21,089 bases of DNA, taken from assembly GCA_047517485.1 (NCBI GenBank), contig JAKZSU010000101.1:1-21089 (forward strand), read 5' to 3'. Of this stretch, positions 14,595-21,089 are shown one piece after another. The position numbers and the translations under genes are program-made. The first letter of the stretch is position 1, and every line of letters begins with the position of its first letter. This stretch comes from JAKZSU01 sp047517485. GTDB taxonomy: Bacteria > Pseudomonadota > Alphaproteobacteria > UBA7887. The notes under the pieces are model-generated. The model had not been told where the DNA came from, searched no databases, and saw only the letters and a list, made by a program, of their open reading frames with translations.

Positions 14595-15524
14595 TCAGGA
14601 TCCGGCGACCGGCGTCTTGTCGTCGCTCGCGGGTCGTTGGCGAATTCGCACCGAGCGCACCCGTCTGGGATCCGCGTCGAGAATTTCGAAGTCGAGACCG
14701 GCCTCGTGTCCGATGACCTCGCCGGTAATCGGCACCCTTCCCGCGAGAGCGATCACCAAACCGCCCAAGGTATCGATTTCTTCGTCCCGTTCACTGGGCG
14801 GCAGATCGATGCCGAGCCGGGGTTCGAGTTCCTCGATCAACAACCGCGCATCGGCATCGAAACTTCCGTCGGCGCGCTGCGAAATGCTCGGCGGGACCGC
14901 GCGGTCGTGTTCGTCCTCGATCTCGCCGACGATCTCCTCGACCAGATCCTCGATCGTCACCAGCCCGTCTATGCCACCGTGTTCGTCGATAACCAAAGCC
15001 ATATGCAGTTTGGTCGCCCGCATTTGGCGCAGCAGGTTCTGGATCGGCATCGACGGCGGGACGAAGGGCATGGCACGCACCACATGAGTGGCGACGAAGG
15101 ACTCTTCGTCATGCCAAAACGCGAGAAGATCGCGGACGTGAATCATGCCGATGACGTCGTCGAGAGTCTCACGATAGACTGGTAGTCTTGAATGTCCGGC
15201 ATCCGACATCGCGGTTACCACCTCGGCGAGACTAGCGGTCTCGGACACCGCGATAATATCGGCGCGCGGCACCATCACATCCTCGACCCTTAGCTCGCCA
15301 AAGTTGAGCAAATTCAGCAACATCGTGCGCTCTTGCTCGTCGACCGGCGTATCCGCTGCTTCGTGTTCTTGGAATATTTCCTCGAGCGATTCGCGCAACG
15401 TCGCATCACGCGAGCCGAGGCCGGTCAAGGTGCGCGCCCATTCGGTCACAATGCGGCTTAGCGACCTGTCCTGATTTTGCCGCGCCTCCCGGGTGCGGGT
15501 CGGTTCGACCTCGCTGTCGTCCAT
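14595..15524 (-). CDS. corC: CorC/YbeX-family CBS-domain protein
   Basis: The 309-residue soluble protein has two CBS domains (about 79-135 and 145-200). The first follows VEDVMVPRADI, and the second contains MALVIDEHGGIDGLVTIEDLVEEIVGEI in two parts. A C-terminal CorC/HlyC domain (about 215-298) has LGGLVIALAGRVP. No membrane segment is present, unlike the long CNNM-type relatives. The name comes from magnesium/cobalt efflux; in several bacteria the ybeY-ybeX pair is linked with ribosome function, and the exact role is open. I chose the ATG at 15524, which shares one base with the ybeY stop and has GGAG 8 nt upstream; a GTG one codon earlier is possible. It lies between ybeY and lnt as in E. 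coli. Confidence 0.93.
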   Translation of the reverse strand: MDDSEVEPTRTREARQNQDRSLSRIVTEWARTLTGLGSRDATLRESLEEIFQEHEAADTPVDEQERTMLLNLLNFGELRVEDVMVPRADIIAVSETASLAEVVTAMSDAGHSRLPVYRETLDDVIGMIHVRDLLAFWHDEESFVATHVVRAMPFVPPSMPIQNLLRQMRATKLHMALVIDEHGGIDGLVTIEDLVEEIVGEIEDEHDRAVPPSISQRADGSFDADARLLIEELEPRLGIDLPPSERDEEIDTLGGLVIALAGRVPITGEVIGHEAGLDFEILDADPRRVRSVRIRQRPASDDKTPVAGS

Positions 15525-16054
15525 CACTTGATCTCCTGGCGACTGATCTCCTGGATGGCATAGGGATCGGCGATCCCCAGCGCGGCGAGAATCGCCGCCT
15601 CCTTGCCCTCCATCGCGGCCGCGTCGCCGTCGGATAGATGATCGAGGCCGATCAGGTGCAGGGTGCCGTGCACCACCAGATGCGAGACATGATCGGCCAG
15701 GCGCTTGTTCCGCGCCTCGGCCTCACGCGCCACCGTTTCACGCGCCAACACGATGTCACCGAGCATCTTCCGGCCCGCGGCGGCGGCGTGTGGATCGACA
15801 TTGGCGAACGACAAGACGTTGGTCGGCCCGATCCGGTCGCGATATTTCTCGTTCAAGGCGGCGACCGCCGAATCGTCGGTCAACAGTATGCTGACTTCGC
15901 ACGCGGTCAACTGGAGGCGCAAGGCCGCGCGCACCGCGGCGGTGCAGAGCGCCTCAACATCGGGAAGGTCGTCGTGCCAAATCCCATCGTCTATCGCGAA
16001 ATCGACCTCGATCCCTGGCGCCCTTGACGCACGGCACCTGTCGCGGTCGGTCAT
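15524..16054 (-). CDS. ybeY: Endoribonuclease YbeY / 16S rRNA maturation factor
   Basis: YbeY is a small metalloprotein needed for correct 16S rRNA 3'-end processing and 70S quality control. The 176-residue product shows the UPF0054 zinc motif HGTLHLIGLDH, with H129, H133 and H139, and the upstream block GPTNVLSFANVD. The ATG at 16054 overlaps the phoH stop by 4 nt (ATGA) and has AAGGAG directly upstream with short spacing. The stop overlaps the corC start. The order phoH-ybeY-corC-lnt is a conserved proteobacterial arrangement. The first 12 residues are variable. Confidence 0.96.
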   Translation of the reverse strand: MTDRDRCRASRAPGIEVDFAIDDGIWHDDLPDVEALCTAAVRAALRLQLTACEVSILLTDDSAVAALNEKYRDRIGPTNVLSFANVDPHAAAAGRKMLGDIVLARETVAREAEARNKRLADHVSHLVVHGTLHLIGLDHLSDGDAAAMEGKEAAILAALGIADPYAIQEISRQEIK

Positions 16055-17073
16055 GGCTCCTTGCCGGGCGATGGCGTCCCACCCTCCTCATAGGCCTCGT
16101 AGGCGCGGACGATCGCGGTCACCAACTCATGGCGGACGACATCGTCGGCGCCGAAGCGAACCACCTCGACACCCTTGATGTCGCCGATCACCGCGAGCGC
16201 CTCGTTGAGACCGGATCGCGATTTGATCGGCAAATCGATTTGCGATTGATCGCCGGTCACCGCCATCCGCGAGTTCTCGCCCAATCGGGTCAAAAACATT
16301 TTCATTTGCACCGGAGTGGTGTTCTGGGCCTCGTCGAGAATCACGAAGGCATTGGTCAAGGTGCGCCCGCGCATGAAGGCCAGCGGCGCGATCTCGATCT
16401 CGCCGCTGTCGAGCAGTTCCATTACCCGGTCGCCAGGCATCAGATCATAAAGCGCGTCGTAGAGCGGGCGCAGATAGGGATCCACTTTTTCGCGCAGATC
16501 GCCGGGCAGAAACCCCAGCCTCTCCCCCGCTTCGACCGCGGGGCGAGACAGTATAATGCGGTCGATCAGACCGCGGCTCAACATCGAGACCGCGACCGCC
16601 GCCGCGAGATAGGTCTTGCCGGTGCCCGCCGGTCCGACGCCGAAGACCAGGGGATGATCGTAGAGCGCGCGGACATAGGCCGCCTGGTTGGGCGAGCGCG
16701 GCAATATCTGGCGCTTTGGGGTGGAAATCATCGTTTTGTCGGAGATCAGGCGAGTGACTCCCGACGCCGCATCGGCACCCGAGGACATGCGCAACGCCGC
16801 GTCGACTTCTTGCGAGCCCACCGGGACGCCGCTTTTCAACAGGTCGTAGAGTTCGGTGAGGATCTTCTTGGCCCGCGCGCAATCGCTCGCCCGACCCGAG
16901 ACCGCCAACCGGTTGCCACGGCTGCTGATCGAGACTCCGAGCTTTTGCTCGATGCGCGCCAAATGCCGATCGTGCTCGCCGAACAGGGCGCCGAGCAGGG
17001 CATTGTCGTCGAAGGTGAGATAGAGCGGCGCCGGCTCCTTGCCGCCGCTTCTGGGATCCGATGCGCGACTCAC
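16051..17073 (-). CDS. phoH: PhoH-like ATPase
   Basis: PhoH-family (YbeZ) proteins are P-loop ATPases associated with RNA metabolism and found with YbeY; the precise activity is not settled. The 340-residue product has an N-terminal KH-like region (about 15-80) and a P-loop GPAGTGKT (147-154). The sequence ILSRPAVEAGERLGFLPGD follows the P-loop and is typical of the family. A Walker B VILDEAQN is at about 244-251, with a sensor block AVTGDQSQIDLP (271-282). The start is GTG at 17073, overlapping the miaB stop as GTGA (4 nt), which suggests coupled translation. No defects are seen. Confidence 0.95.
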   Translation of the reverse strand: MSRASDPRSGGKEPAPLYLTFDDNALLGALFGEHDRHLARIEQKLGVSISSRGNRLAVSGRASDCARAKKILTELYDLLKSGVPVGSQEVDAALRMSSGADAASGVTRLISDKTMISTPKRQILPRSPNQAAYVRALYDHPLVFGVGPAGTGKTYLAAAVAVSMLSRGLIDRIILSRPAVEAGERLGFLPGDLREKVDPYLRPLYDALYDLMPGDRVMELLDSGEIEIAPLAFMRGRTLTNAFVILDEAQNTTPVQMKMFLTRLGENSRMAVTGDQSQIDLPIKSRSGLNEALAVIGDIKGVEVVRFGADDVVRHELVTAIVRAYEAYEEGGTPSPGKEP

Positions 17074-18533
17074 GCCGCGGTCCCCGCTTGGCCCGGTCGC
17101 GGCCCGCCGACCGAGATCGCCGACAGACTGTTGGCTTGGCGCGCGGTGATCTCGAGATCGACGATGTCGCCGATTCGATGGCTATCGGTCACCACATGAA
17201 CCGGTTGCAGATAGGGGCTGCGTCCGACCAATTGACCGGGCTGCCTGCCCGCCTTCTCGAGCAGCACGGGAAGGGTCAGCCCGACGGTGGCGTCGTTGAA
17301 ATCCTTTTGTTGTTCGACCAATACCGATTGCAGCGCCGACAAGCGGTCTTGCTTTTCGCTTTCGTCGACGCGATCGGGCTCGACCGCCGCCGGGGTTCCC
17401 GGCCGCGCGCTGTATTTGAACGAATAGGCGCCGGCATAGCGGACCCGTTCGACGAGGGCCAGGGTGGCGGCGAAATCGCCGGCGCTCTCGCCGGGATGGC
17501 CGACGATGAAATCGGACGACAAGGCGAGGTCGGGGCGCGCGTCGCGCAAGCGCTCGACAGTCCGCAGATATTCGTCGACCGTGTGCTTGCGGTTCATCGC
17601 CGCCAATACGCGATCCGAGCCCGATTGCACCGGCAAATGCAGATACGGCATGAGCTTGGGCACGTCGCCGTGGGCGGCGATCAAATCATCGGTCATGTCG
17701 CGCGGATGCGAGGTGGTGTAGCGAATGCGCGCCAGCCCGTCGATCTCGGCCAGCGCGCGAACCAGCCGCGCCAGCGACCACGATCCGGTATCCGGCGCAT
17801 CGCCATGATAGGCGTTGACGTTTTGCCCGAGCAGCGTCACCTCGCGGGCGCCGTTGGCGACCAGATTGCGGGCCTCGTCGAGCACCGCGGCGGCGGGCCG
17901 CGAATATTCGGCGCCCCTGGTATAGGGCACGACACAGAAGGAGCAGAATTTGTCGCAGCCTTCCTGCACCGTGAGGAACGCGGTGACGCCGTCCGCCGAG
18001 CGCCGCGACGGAAGGTCGTCGAACTTGCTGCGCGCGGGAAAATCGATCGCCAACTGACGCGCCCCCGCGGCGCGGTCGGCGCGGGCGATCAATTCGGGCA
18101 GGTCCTGATAGGTCTGCGGGCCGAGCACGATATCGACGAATGGCGCGCGCGCCTGCATCTGCTCGCCCTCGGCTTGGGCGACGCAGCCCGCGACCGCGAG
18201 GATCATGCGCCCGCCGGTCGCCGCCTTGGCGGTTTGCAGGGCCCGCAATCTGCCGAGCTCGGAATAGACTTTCTCGCTCGCCTTCTCGCGGATGTGGCAG
18301 GTATTGAGGATCACCAAATCGGCGCCATCGGGCGTGGCGGCGAGGGCATAGCCGAGCGGCGCCAAGATTTCCGCCATGCGTTCGGAATCATAGACGTTCA
18401 TCTGACAGCCATAGGTGCGGATATGAACCGTCTTGGGCGCGCGCGCGTCACCCGCCGTGGGCGGCTGGTGATCGTTGGTGGTATCGGGGTCGCTAAATCG
18501 CACTGTCGGTTCGGTCCATCCGTCGCTCGCCAC
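17070..18533 (-). CDS. miaB: tRNA-2-methylthio-N6-dimethylallyladenosine synthase (MiaB)
   Basis: MiaB is a radical-SAM enzyme that methylthiolates i6A37 in tRNAs reading UNN codons. The 487-residue frame has the N-terminal UPF0004 domain with three cluster cysteines (C43 in TYGCQMN, C79 in NTCHIRE, C117 in AGCVAQ). The radical-SAM motif CDKFCSFC provides C193, C197 and C200. A C-terminal TRAM domain (about 415-475) contains LLEKAGRQPGQLVGRSPYLQ. The GTG at 18533 is the first start after an in-frame stop; a second GTG ten codons on (18503) is also possible, since the first 34 residues are not conserved. A 140-bp gap separates it from plsC. It begins the tight chain miaB-phoH-ybeY-corC-lnt. 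Confidence 0.96.
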   Translation of the reverse strand: MASDGWTEPTVRFSDPDTTNDHQPPTAGDARAPKTVHIRTYGCQMNVYDSERMAEILAPLGYALAATPDGADLVILNTCHIREKASEKVYSELGRLRALQTAKAATGGRMILAVAGCVAQAEGEQMQARAPFVDIVLGPQTYQDLPELIARADRAAGARQLAIDFPARSKFDDLPSRRSADGVTAFLTVQEGCDKFCSFCVVPYTRGAEYSRPAAAVLDEARNLVANGAREVTLLGQNVNAYHGDAPDTGSWSLARLVRALAEIDGLARIRYTTSHPRDMTDDLIAAHGDVPKLMPYLHLPVQSGSDRVLAAMNRKHTVDEYLRTVERLRDARPDLALSSDFIVGHPGESAGDFAATLALVERVRYAGAYSFKYSARPGTPAAVEPDRVDESEKQDRLSALQSVLVEQQKDFNDATVGLTLPVLLEKAGRQPGQLVGRSPYLQPVHVVTDSHRIGDIVDLEITARQANSLSAISVGGPRPGQAGTAA

Positions 18534-18673
18534 TCACCACCCGGTCGCCCCGACCGATTGGCCTTTCGGCATGTCGCGTTTCACAGATGGATCACCCTTT
18601 CGGATCGGACAATGGACCAGGAACGCCGCGGAAATCCACGGTTCGCCTGAATGTACGCTTGGTGGCAGACGAG
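18534..18673. other. 140-bp spacer between plsC/olsA-like gene and miaB
   Basis: No gene is supported here. A minus-strand promoter for miaB is plausible because this is the only real gap between fur and phrR apart from gene overlaps, but I found only a weak match. A possible 12-codon frame starting at ATG 18572 ends with a TGA directly before the miaB GTG; it lacks a ribosome site. Confidence 0.35.
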
Positions 18674-19522
18674 TCAAGCGCTCCGCGCCGGCGCCGTGCC
18701 GGCGCGCGCCGGGGGAGCGGAGCCGCGTCCCGACAAAGCCGCGGACACACCAAGCGCGATCCGACGTTCGCAGGCACTGGCAAGTTCCTTGCGCGAGCGA
18801 TAGTCGGTGATGGTCATCGGCGGGTAGAATTTCAGTTCCGCGGTGGCCGGCCCGCGACACAGGATCTGCCACAAATGCGGCAGAAGCTCGGTGCCGCCGT
18901 ACCAGGTCAGAAACGGCCGGTCGCGGCGGCTCATCGGTAGATTGTTGGCGTGGGTATAGACCAGGGAAATCGGTTGCACCGGTATGACCCGCCCCGCCAG
19001 CGGCTCTTCGACGACCGAGAATAACGGGCTGCGGAAAGGGAGCAGGCGATTGCCGTTGCTGCTCGTCGCCTCGGGAAACAGGATCAGGCTTTCGCCGGCT
19101 TCGAGACGGCGCCGCATCGCGTCGCTTTGCGCGACGGCGTGACTCGGCCGACGTTCGATAAACAGCGAATTGCCCAGCCGTGCGAGCAGCCCGACCAGCG
19201 GCCACCCGGCGACCTCGCTCTTGGCGACGAACGAGGCTTGGAGTGCGGCCTGCAACACCACGATATCGATATACGAGGTGTGGTTCGAGACGAACAAGGC
19301 GGGGGCCGCGACAGCCGCCTCGCCGGATCGCTTGACGTGAATCCCGATCAGCCGGCATACACCACGGTGGTAGATCATCGGCAGCACCCGCGCCGCGCGC
19401 GATCGGCAGGCCACGAGCAACGCCTGGGGCGGAATCATCGCCAACGTCCAGATCACCAACACTAGTCCGGTGACAGCGGCCCGCGGCACGGCAAGCCAAT
19501 CGCTTTCGTGTCCCTGTTTCAT
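18674..19522 (-). CDS. PlsC-family 1-acylglycerol-phosphate (OlsA-type) acyltransferase
   Basis: The 282-residue protein has an N-terminal membrane segment (about 13-40) and the PlsC acyltransferase motifs. These are NHTSYID, with the HX4D pair H81/D86, the block VAKSEVAGWPLVG, then FIERR, and FPEATSSNGNRLLPF (about 149-163, where the common FPEGT has Ala in place of Gly). It follows the OlsB-type gene after 4 bp. In S. meliloti and relatives the OlsB/OlsA pair makes ornithine lipid: OlsA adds the second acyl chain to lyso-ornithine lipid. A dual or plain lysophosphatidate acyltransferase role cannot be excluded, and no second plsC is visible in the window. The C-terminal 25 residues are Ala/Pro/Arg-rich and unconserved. 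Confidence 0.88.
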   Translation of the reverse strand: MKQGHESDWLAVPRAAVTGLVLVIWTLAMIPPQALLVACRSRAARVLPMIYHRGVCRLIGIHVKRSGEAAVAAPALFVSNHTSYIDIVVLQAALQASFVAKSEVAGWPLVGLLARLGNSLFIERRPSHAVAQSDAMRRRLEAGESLILFPEATSSNGNRLLPFRSPLFSVVEEPLAGRVIPVQPISLVYTHANNLPMSRRDRPFLTWYGGTELLPHLWQILCRGPATAELKFYPPMTITDYRSRKELASACERRIALGVSAALSGRGSAPPARAGTAPARSA

Positions 19523-19526
19523 CGGA

Positions 19527-20348
19527 TCACCGGGTCACCGGCCGATGGGTGTCGGCGCGATAATGTTGGCGATACTTGGCGGCGACCATATCGGTATTGA
19601 CCACGATACACACGTCGGTGGTCTGGAACTGTCGATCGATCACCGCGCCATCGCCGACGACACCACCGAGCCGAAGATACCCTTTGATCAAGGGCGGCAA
19701 CGCGGCGAGCGCGGCGCCGCGGTCGATGTCGGCGGCGGGCAAGCGATCCATCGCTGCCTTGCGACGCGGCAGCGCCGTCGGGCGCATCTTCAGGGGCGCC
19801 AGATGATGGTGATAGAGGTATGAAAGCGGCACCGCCAAACTATTCGGATCGATGCCGGGGAAACTGGCGCAGCCGAACATCAGGCCGATGTCGTAGCGAA
19901 AAACATAGGCGGCAATGCCGCGCCACAGCAGGGTCATCGTCGCCCGGTTGCGATAGGCGGCATCGACACAGGACCGGCCGAGCTCCATGATCTCGCCGTC
20001 GCGCGCCAATAAGGGGGCGATGTCATATTCGCTCGCGGTATAGAACCCACCGCCTTTTTCGGCGACGCTGCGGCGATTGAGCCGATAAGTGCCGATCACC
20101 GATTGCTGGGGGTGCGGTCGCGCCCGGTCGATCACCAGCAAATGATCCCAGGCCGAATCATAGGCATCGATATCGCGTTGCCGGGCCTTCATATCGGCGC
20201 TCGCGATGGCATCCATTTCGTCGTAGAAGACCCGGTAACGCAGCGCCTGGGCGGCGTCGATTTCACCGGCGGTCCGCGACAGCCGCACCTCGAGGTGTCC
20301 GGCCCTGACACCGGTAAACGGGTCGTCGAGTTGGACTGTCGTGCTCAT
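19527..20348 (-). CDS. olsB: GNAT-fold L-ornithine N-alpha-acyltransferase (OlsB-type; COG3176)
   Basis: The 273-residue protein matches the family often annotated as putative hemolysin but including OlsB, which transfers a 3-hydroxyacyl chain from acyl-ACP to ornithine. Visible blocks are AAQALRYRVFYDEM (about 32-45), then VIGTYRLNRR and EIMELGRSCVDAAYRNRATM. Near the C-terminus it has LPPLIKGYLRLGGVVGDGAVID followed by FQTTDVCIVVNTD. I chose the ATG at 20348. It has no good ribosome site; in-frame TTG codons in the 9-bp repeats upstream (up to 20417) are alternatives. It lies 73 bp after fur and 4 bp before the PlsC-type gene. The OlsB function is inferred from family and pairing, not shown. 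Confidence 0.82.
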   Translation of the reverse strand: MSTTVQLDDPFTGVRAGHLEVRLSRTAGEIDAAQALRYRVFYDEMDAIASADMKARQRDIDAYDSAWDHLLVIDRARPHPQQSVIGTYRLNRRSVAEKGGGFYTASEYDIAPLLARDGEIMELGRSCVDAAYRNRATMTLLWRGIAAYVFRYDIGLMFGCASFPGIDPNSLAVPLSYLYHHHLAPLKMRPTALPRRKAAMDRLPAADIDRGAALAALPPLIKGYLRLGGVVGDGAVIDRQFQTTDVCIVVNTDMVAAKYRQHYRADTHRPVTR

Positions 20349-20390
20349 CGGCGTTGGTGAATCCAATCGCGATAGGCGCTGATCGGCCCA

Positions 20391-20417
20391 GTGGCCCAAG
20401 CGGCCCAAGTGGCCCAA
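20391..20417. repeat. 9-bp tandem repeat between fur and olsB-like gene
   Basis: Three units, GTGGCCCAA, GCGGCCCAA and GTGGCCCAA, follow one another (20391-20399, 20400-20408, 20409-20417). A partial unit (CGGCCCA) precedes them. The array sits 4 bp after the fur stop. In the olsB frame each unit reads Leu-Gly-His/Arg and contains a TTG, so copy number would move or add possible start codons. Confidence 0.85.
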
Positions 20418-20421
20418 GTAG

Positions 20422-20853
20422 CTATGATTTCTCGTCGTCTTCGATCGGCACGCCGAACAGCTCGAGCCGATGATCGACGAGCCGGTAGCCGAGTTCCTGG
20501 GCGATCAATTTCTGTATTTTTTCGATCTTGTCGTTGCGGAATTCGATCACGTCGCCGCTGCGAACATCGATCAGGTGATCGTGATGTTCGCTCCCCGCTT
20601 CCTCGTACCGCGCCCGACCATTGCCGAAATCGTGGCGCTCCACGACATGCGCCTCCTCGAACAGGCGGACGGTGCGATAGACCGTCGCGAGGCTAATGCG
20701 GGGATCGATCCGCATGGCGCGGCGATAGACCGCATCGGCGTCGGGATGATCGTGGGACTCCGAGAGCACGCGTGCGATTACCCGCCTTTGCTCGGTCATT
20801 TTGAGCCCCTTTTCGAGGCACAAAATTTCGACACGGGACAATTCTTGATTCAT
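20422..20853 (-). CDS. fur: Fur-family metalloregulator (Fur/Mur)
   Basis: The 143-residue protein has the N-terminal winged helix. TEQRRVIARVL is followed by ISLATVYRTVRLFEEAHVVERHDF, the DNA-recognition region. The C-terminal dimerisation and metal half contains HHDHLIDVRSGDVIEF (H90, H91, H93) and LGYRLVDHRLELFGVP (H128). The CxxC pairs of the structural zinc site of E. coli-type Fur are absent, as is usual in alphaproteobacterial Fur/Mur, which responds to manganese or iron. It lacks an Irr-type HxH haem motif that I could recognise. The ATG at 20853 has GGAG 7 nt upstream. A promoter with a good -10 lies about 50-80 bp upstream, just outside an insertion element. Confidence 0.93.
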   Translation of the reverse strand: MNQELSRVEILCLEKGLKMTEQRRVIARVLSESHDHPDADAVYRRAMRIDPRISLATVYRTVRLFEEAHVVERHDFGNGRARYEEAGSEHHDHLIDVRSGDVIEFRNDKIEKIQKLIAQELGYRLVDHRLELFGVPIEDDEKS

Positions 20854-20898
20854 TTCCGCTCCGGTCGCTCCACACTAGAACCACGCGGCTTGTTAGAC

Positions 20899-20916
20899 GT
20901 TGACAGTATAGTTGAC
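20899..20916. repeat. Direct repeats flanking the fur -10 box
   Basis: GTTGAC occurs at 20899-20904 and again at 20911-20916, leaving exactly the six bases of the -10 hexamer between them. The 12-bp period is close to one helical turn. This is a plausible operator, possibly for autoregulation, but the half-site does not match a Fur or Mur box that I can recall. Confidence 0.5.
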
Positions 20917-20933
20917 CAATCGACTCCGAACAA
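20905..20933 (-). promoter_or_regulatory. fur promoter
   Basis: On the minus strand TTGTTC (20928-20933) is followed after 17 bp by TATACT (20905-20910). The -10 matches 5 of 6 consensus bases and the -35 matches 3 of 6. The predicted start is near 20898, giving a leader of about 45 nt. Confidence 0.6.
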
Positions 20934-20968
20934 CCGATCCAACCGCCTCGTGTCGGTAACACGCGATA

Positions 20969-21089
20969 TGTCCGGTTTATGTACCAGATGATCTGTCCGG
21001 TTTTAGAACGCTTCCAAGCCATGGAGGGAGGCGATGCGTCGAACGGAGCAGGTACAGGGACTGAGATTGATGAAGTTCGAGGAGGTTTA
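20969..21089 (+). mobile_element. Left end of an insertion sequence (ISNCY-like), cut by the window edge
   Basis: The decamer TGTCCGGTTT occurs twice in direct orientation, at 20969-20978 and 20994-21003, 25 bp apart. A transposase start follows. Iterated motifs near the tip are common transposase-binding sites. I place the element's tip at the first copy, about 36 bp outside the fur -35 box, but the true end and target duplication need the other side of the element. Confidence 0.5.
21034..21089 (+). CDS. ISNCY-like transposase, first 18 codons
   Basis: An ATG at 21034 is preceded by GGAGGGAGG with 2 nt spacing, a very strong ribosome site. It opens MRRTEQVQGLRLMKFEEV, which runs off the window. 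This resembles the start of transposases annotated as ISNCY (IS1202-like), whose next residues usually form a helix-turn-helix. Only 18 codons are visible, so the family is a recognition-level call. It is the only supported plus-strand gene in the window and is divergent from fur. Confidence 0.55.
   Translation, partial: MRRTEQVQGLRLMKFEEV

Noticed and set aside
16024..17199. 391-codon plus-strand frame opposite phoH
   Set aside because: Antisense shadow; the phoH frame carries intact Walker motifs.
18534..18572. 12-codon leader peptide ending directly before the miaB GTG
   Set aside because: No ribosome-binding site and no amino-acid bias suggesting attenuation; likely chance.
17061..18650. 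529-codon plus-strand frame opposite miaB
   Set aside because: Antisense shadow of miaB; no domain, no ribosome site, and the opposing frame has all MiaB cluster cysteines.
18534..19499. 321-codon minus-strand frame overlapping the PlsC-type gene in another frame
   Set aside because: Low-complexity Arg/Ala-rich translation without motifs, while the overlapping frame has NHTSYID and the other acyltransferase blocks.
20693..21022. 109-codon minus-strand frame spanning the fur promoter and IS tip
   Set aside because: Runs through the promoter and overlaps fur in another frame; no protein features.
1..21089. CRISPR array, toxin-antitoxin pair, phage or defence island
   Set aside because: No regularly spaced repeats, no small gene pairs and no defence-type domains; the interior is conserved housekeeping genes.

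Overview
The window is a high-GC block of conserved chromosomal housekeeping genes, all read from the minus strand. Transposase fragments sit at both edges. The gene order is fur, olsB-like, plsC/olsA-like, miaB, phoH, ybeY, corC, lnt, phrR-like, metK, trmB, rimP, nusA, ylxR, infB, rbfA, truB, rpsO, pnp. This order, the OlsB/OlsA-type acyltransferase pair, the fused YlxR-L7Ae protein and the PhrR-type regulator beside lnt point to an alphaproteobacterium, probably Rhodospirillales-like. No species-level call is possible from this sequence alone.

Layout from right to left, which is the direction of transcription. At 20969-21089 lies the left end of an insertion element, with the first 18 codons of an ISNCY-like transposase on the plus strand. 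From 20933 down to 12958 is a group made of fur (with its own promoter), the two ornithine-lipid-type acyltransferases, miaB (tRNA ms2i6A), phoH and ybeY (RNA metabolism and ribosome maturation), corC and lnt (envelope). Many of these genes overlap by 1-4 nt. A 457-bp AT-richer gap at 12501-12957 carries a good promoter for the phrR-like regulator and an unusually long presumed leader. A 293-bp gap with a strong stem-loop separates phrR from metK. metK and trmB overlap or abut.

A near-perfect intrinsic terminator lies between trmB and rimP, only about 15 bp before the rimP start. It opens the classical transcription/translation operon rimP-nusA-ylxR-infB-rbfA-truB-rpsO-pnp. A terminator-like hairpin separates rpsO from pnp, the pnp leader holds two further stem-loops, and a GC-rich terminator follows pnp. 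The left edge (1-97) is the start of an IS1595-like transposase.

The genes work together in translation and RNA turnover: NusA/RimP/InfB/RbfA/TruB/RpsO/Pnp, plus YbeY, MiaB, TrmB and PhoH. A second theme is envelope lipid and lipoprotein work: OlsB, OlsA, CorC and Lnt. I found no defence system, CRISPR array, biosynthetic cluster or clearly new multigene system. The points that deserve a second look are regulatory or structural: the apparent attenuator before rimP, the long phrR leader, plus-strand terminators inside a minus-strand block, a slippage-prone hexamer array in nusA, direct repeats around the fur -10 box, and the mobile elements at both edges.
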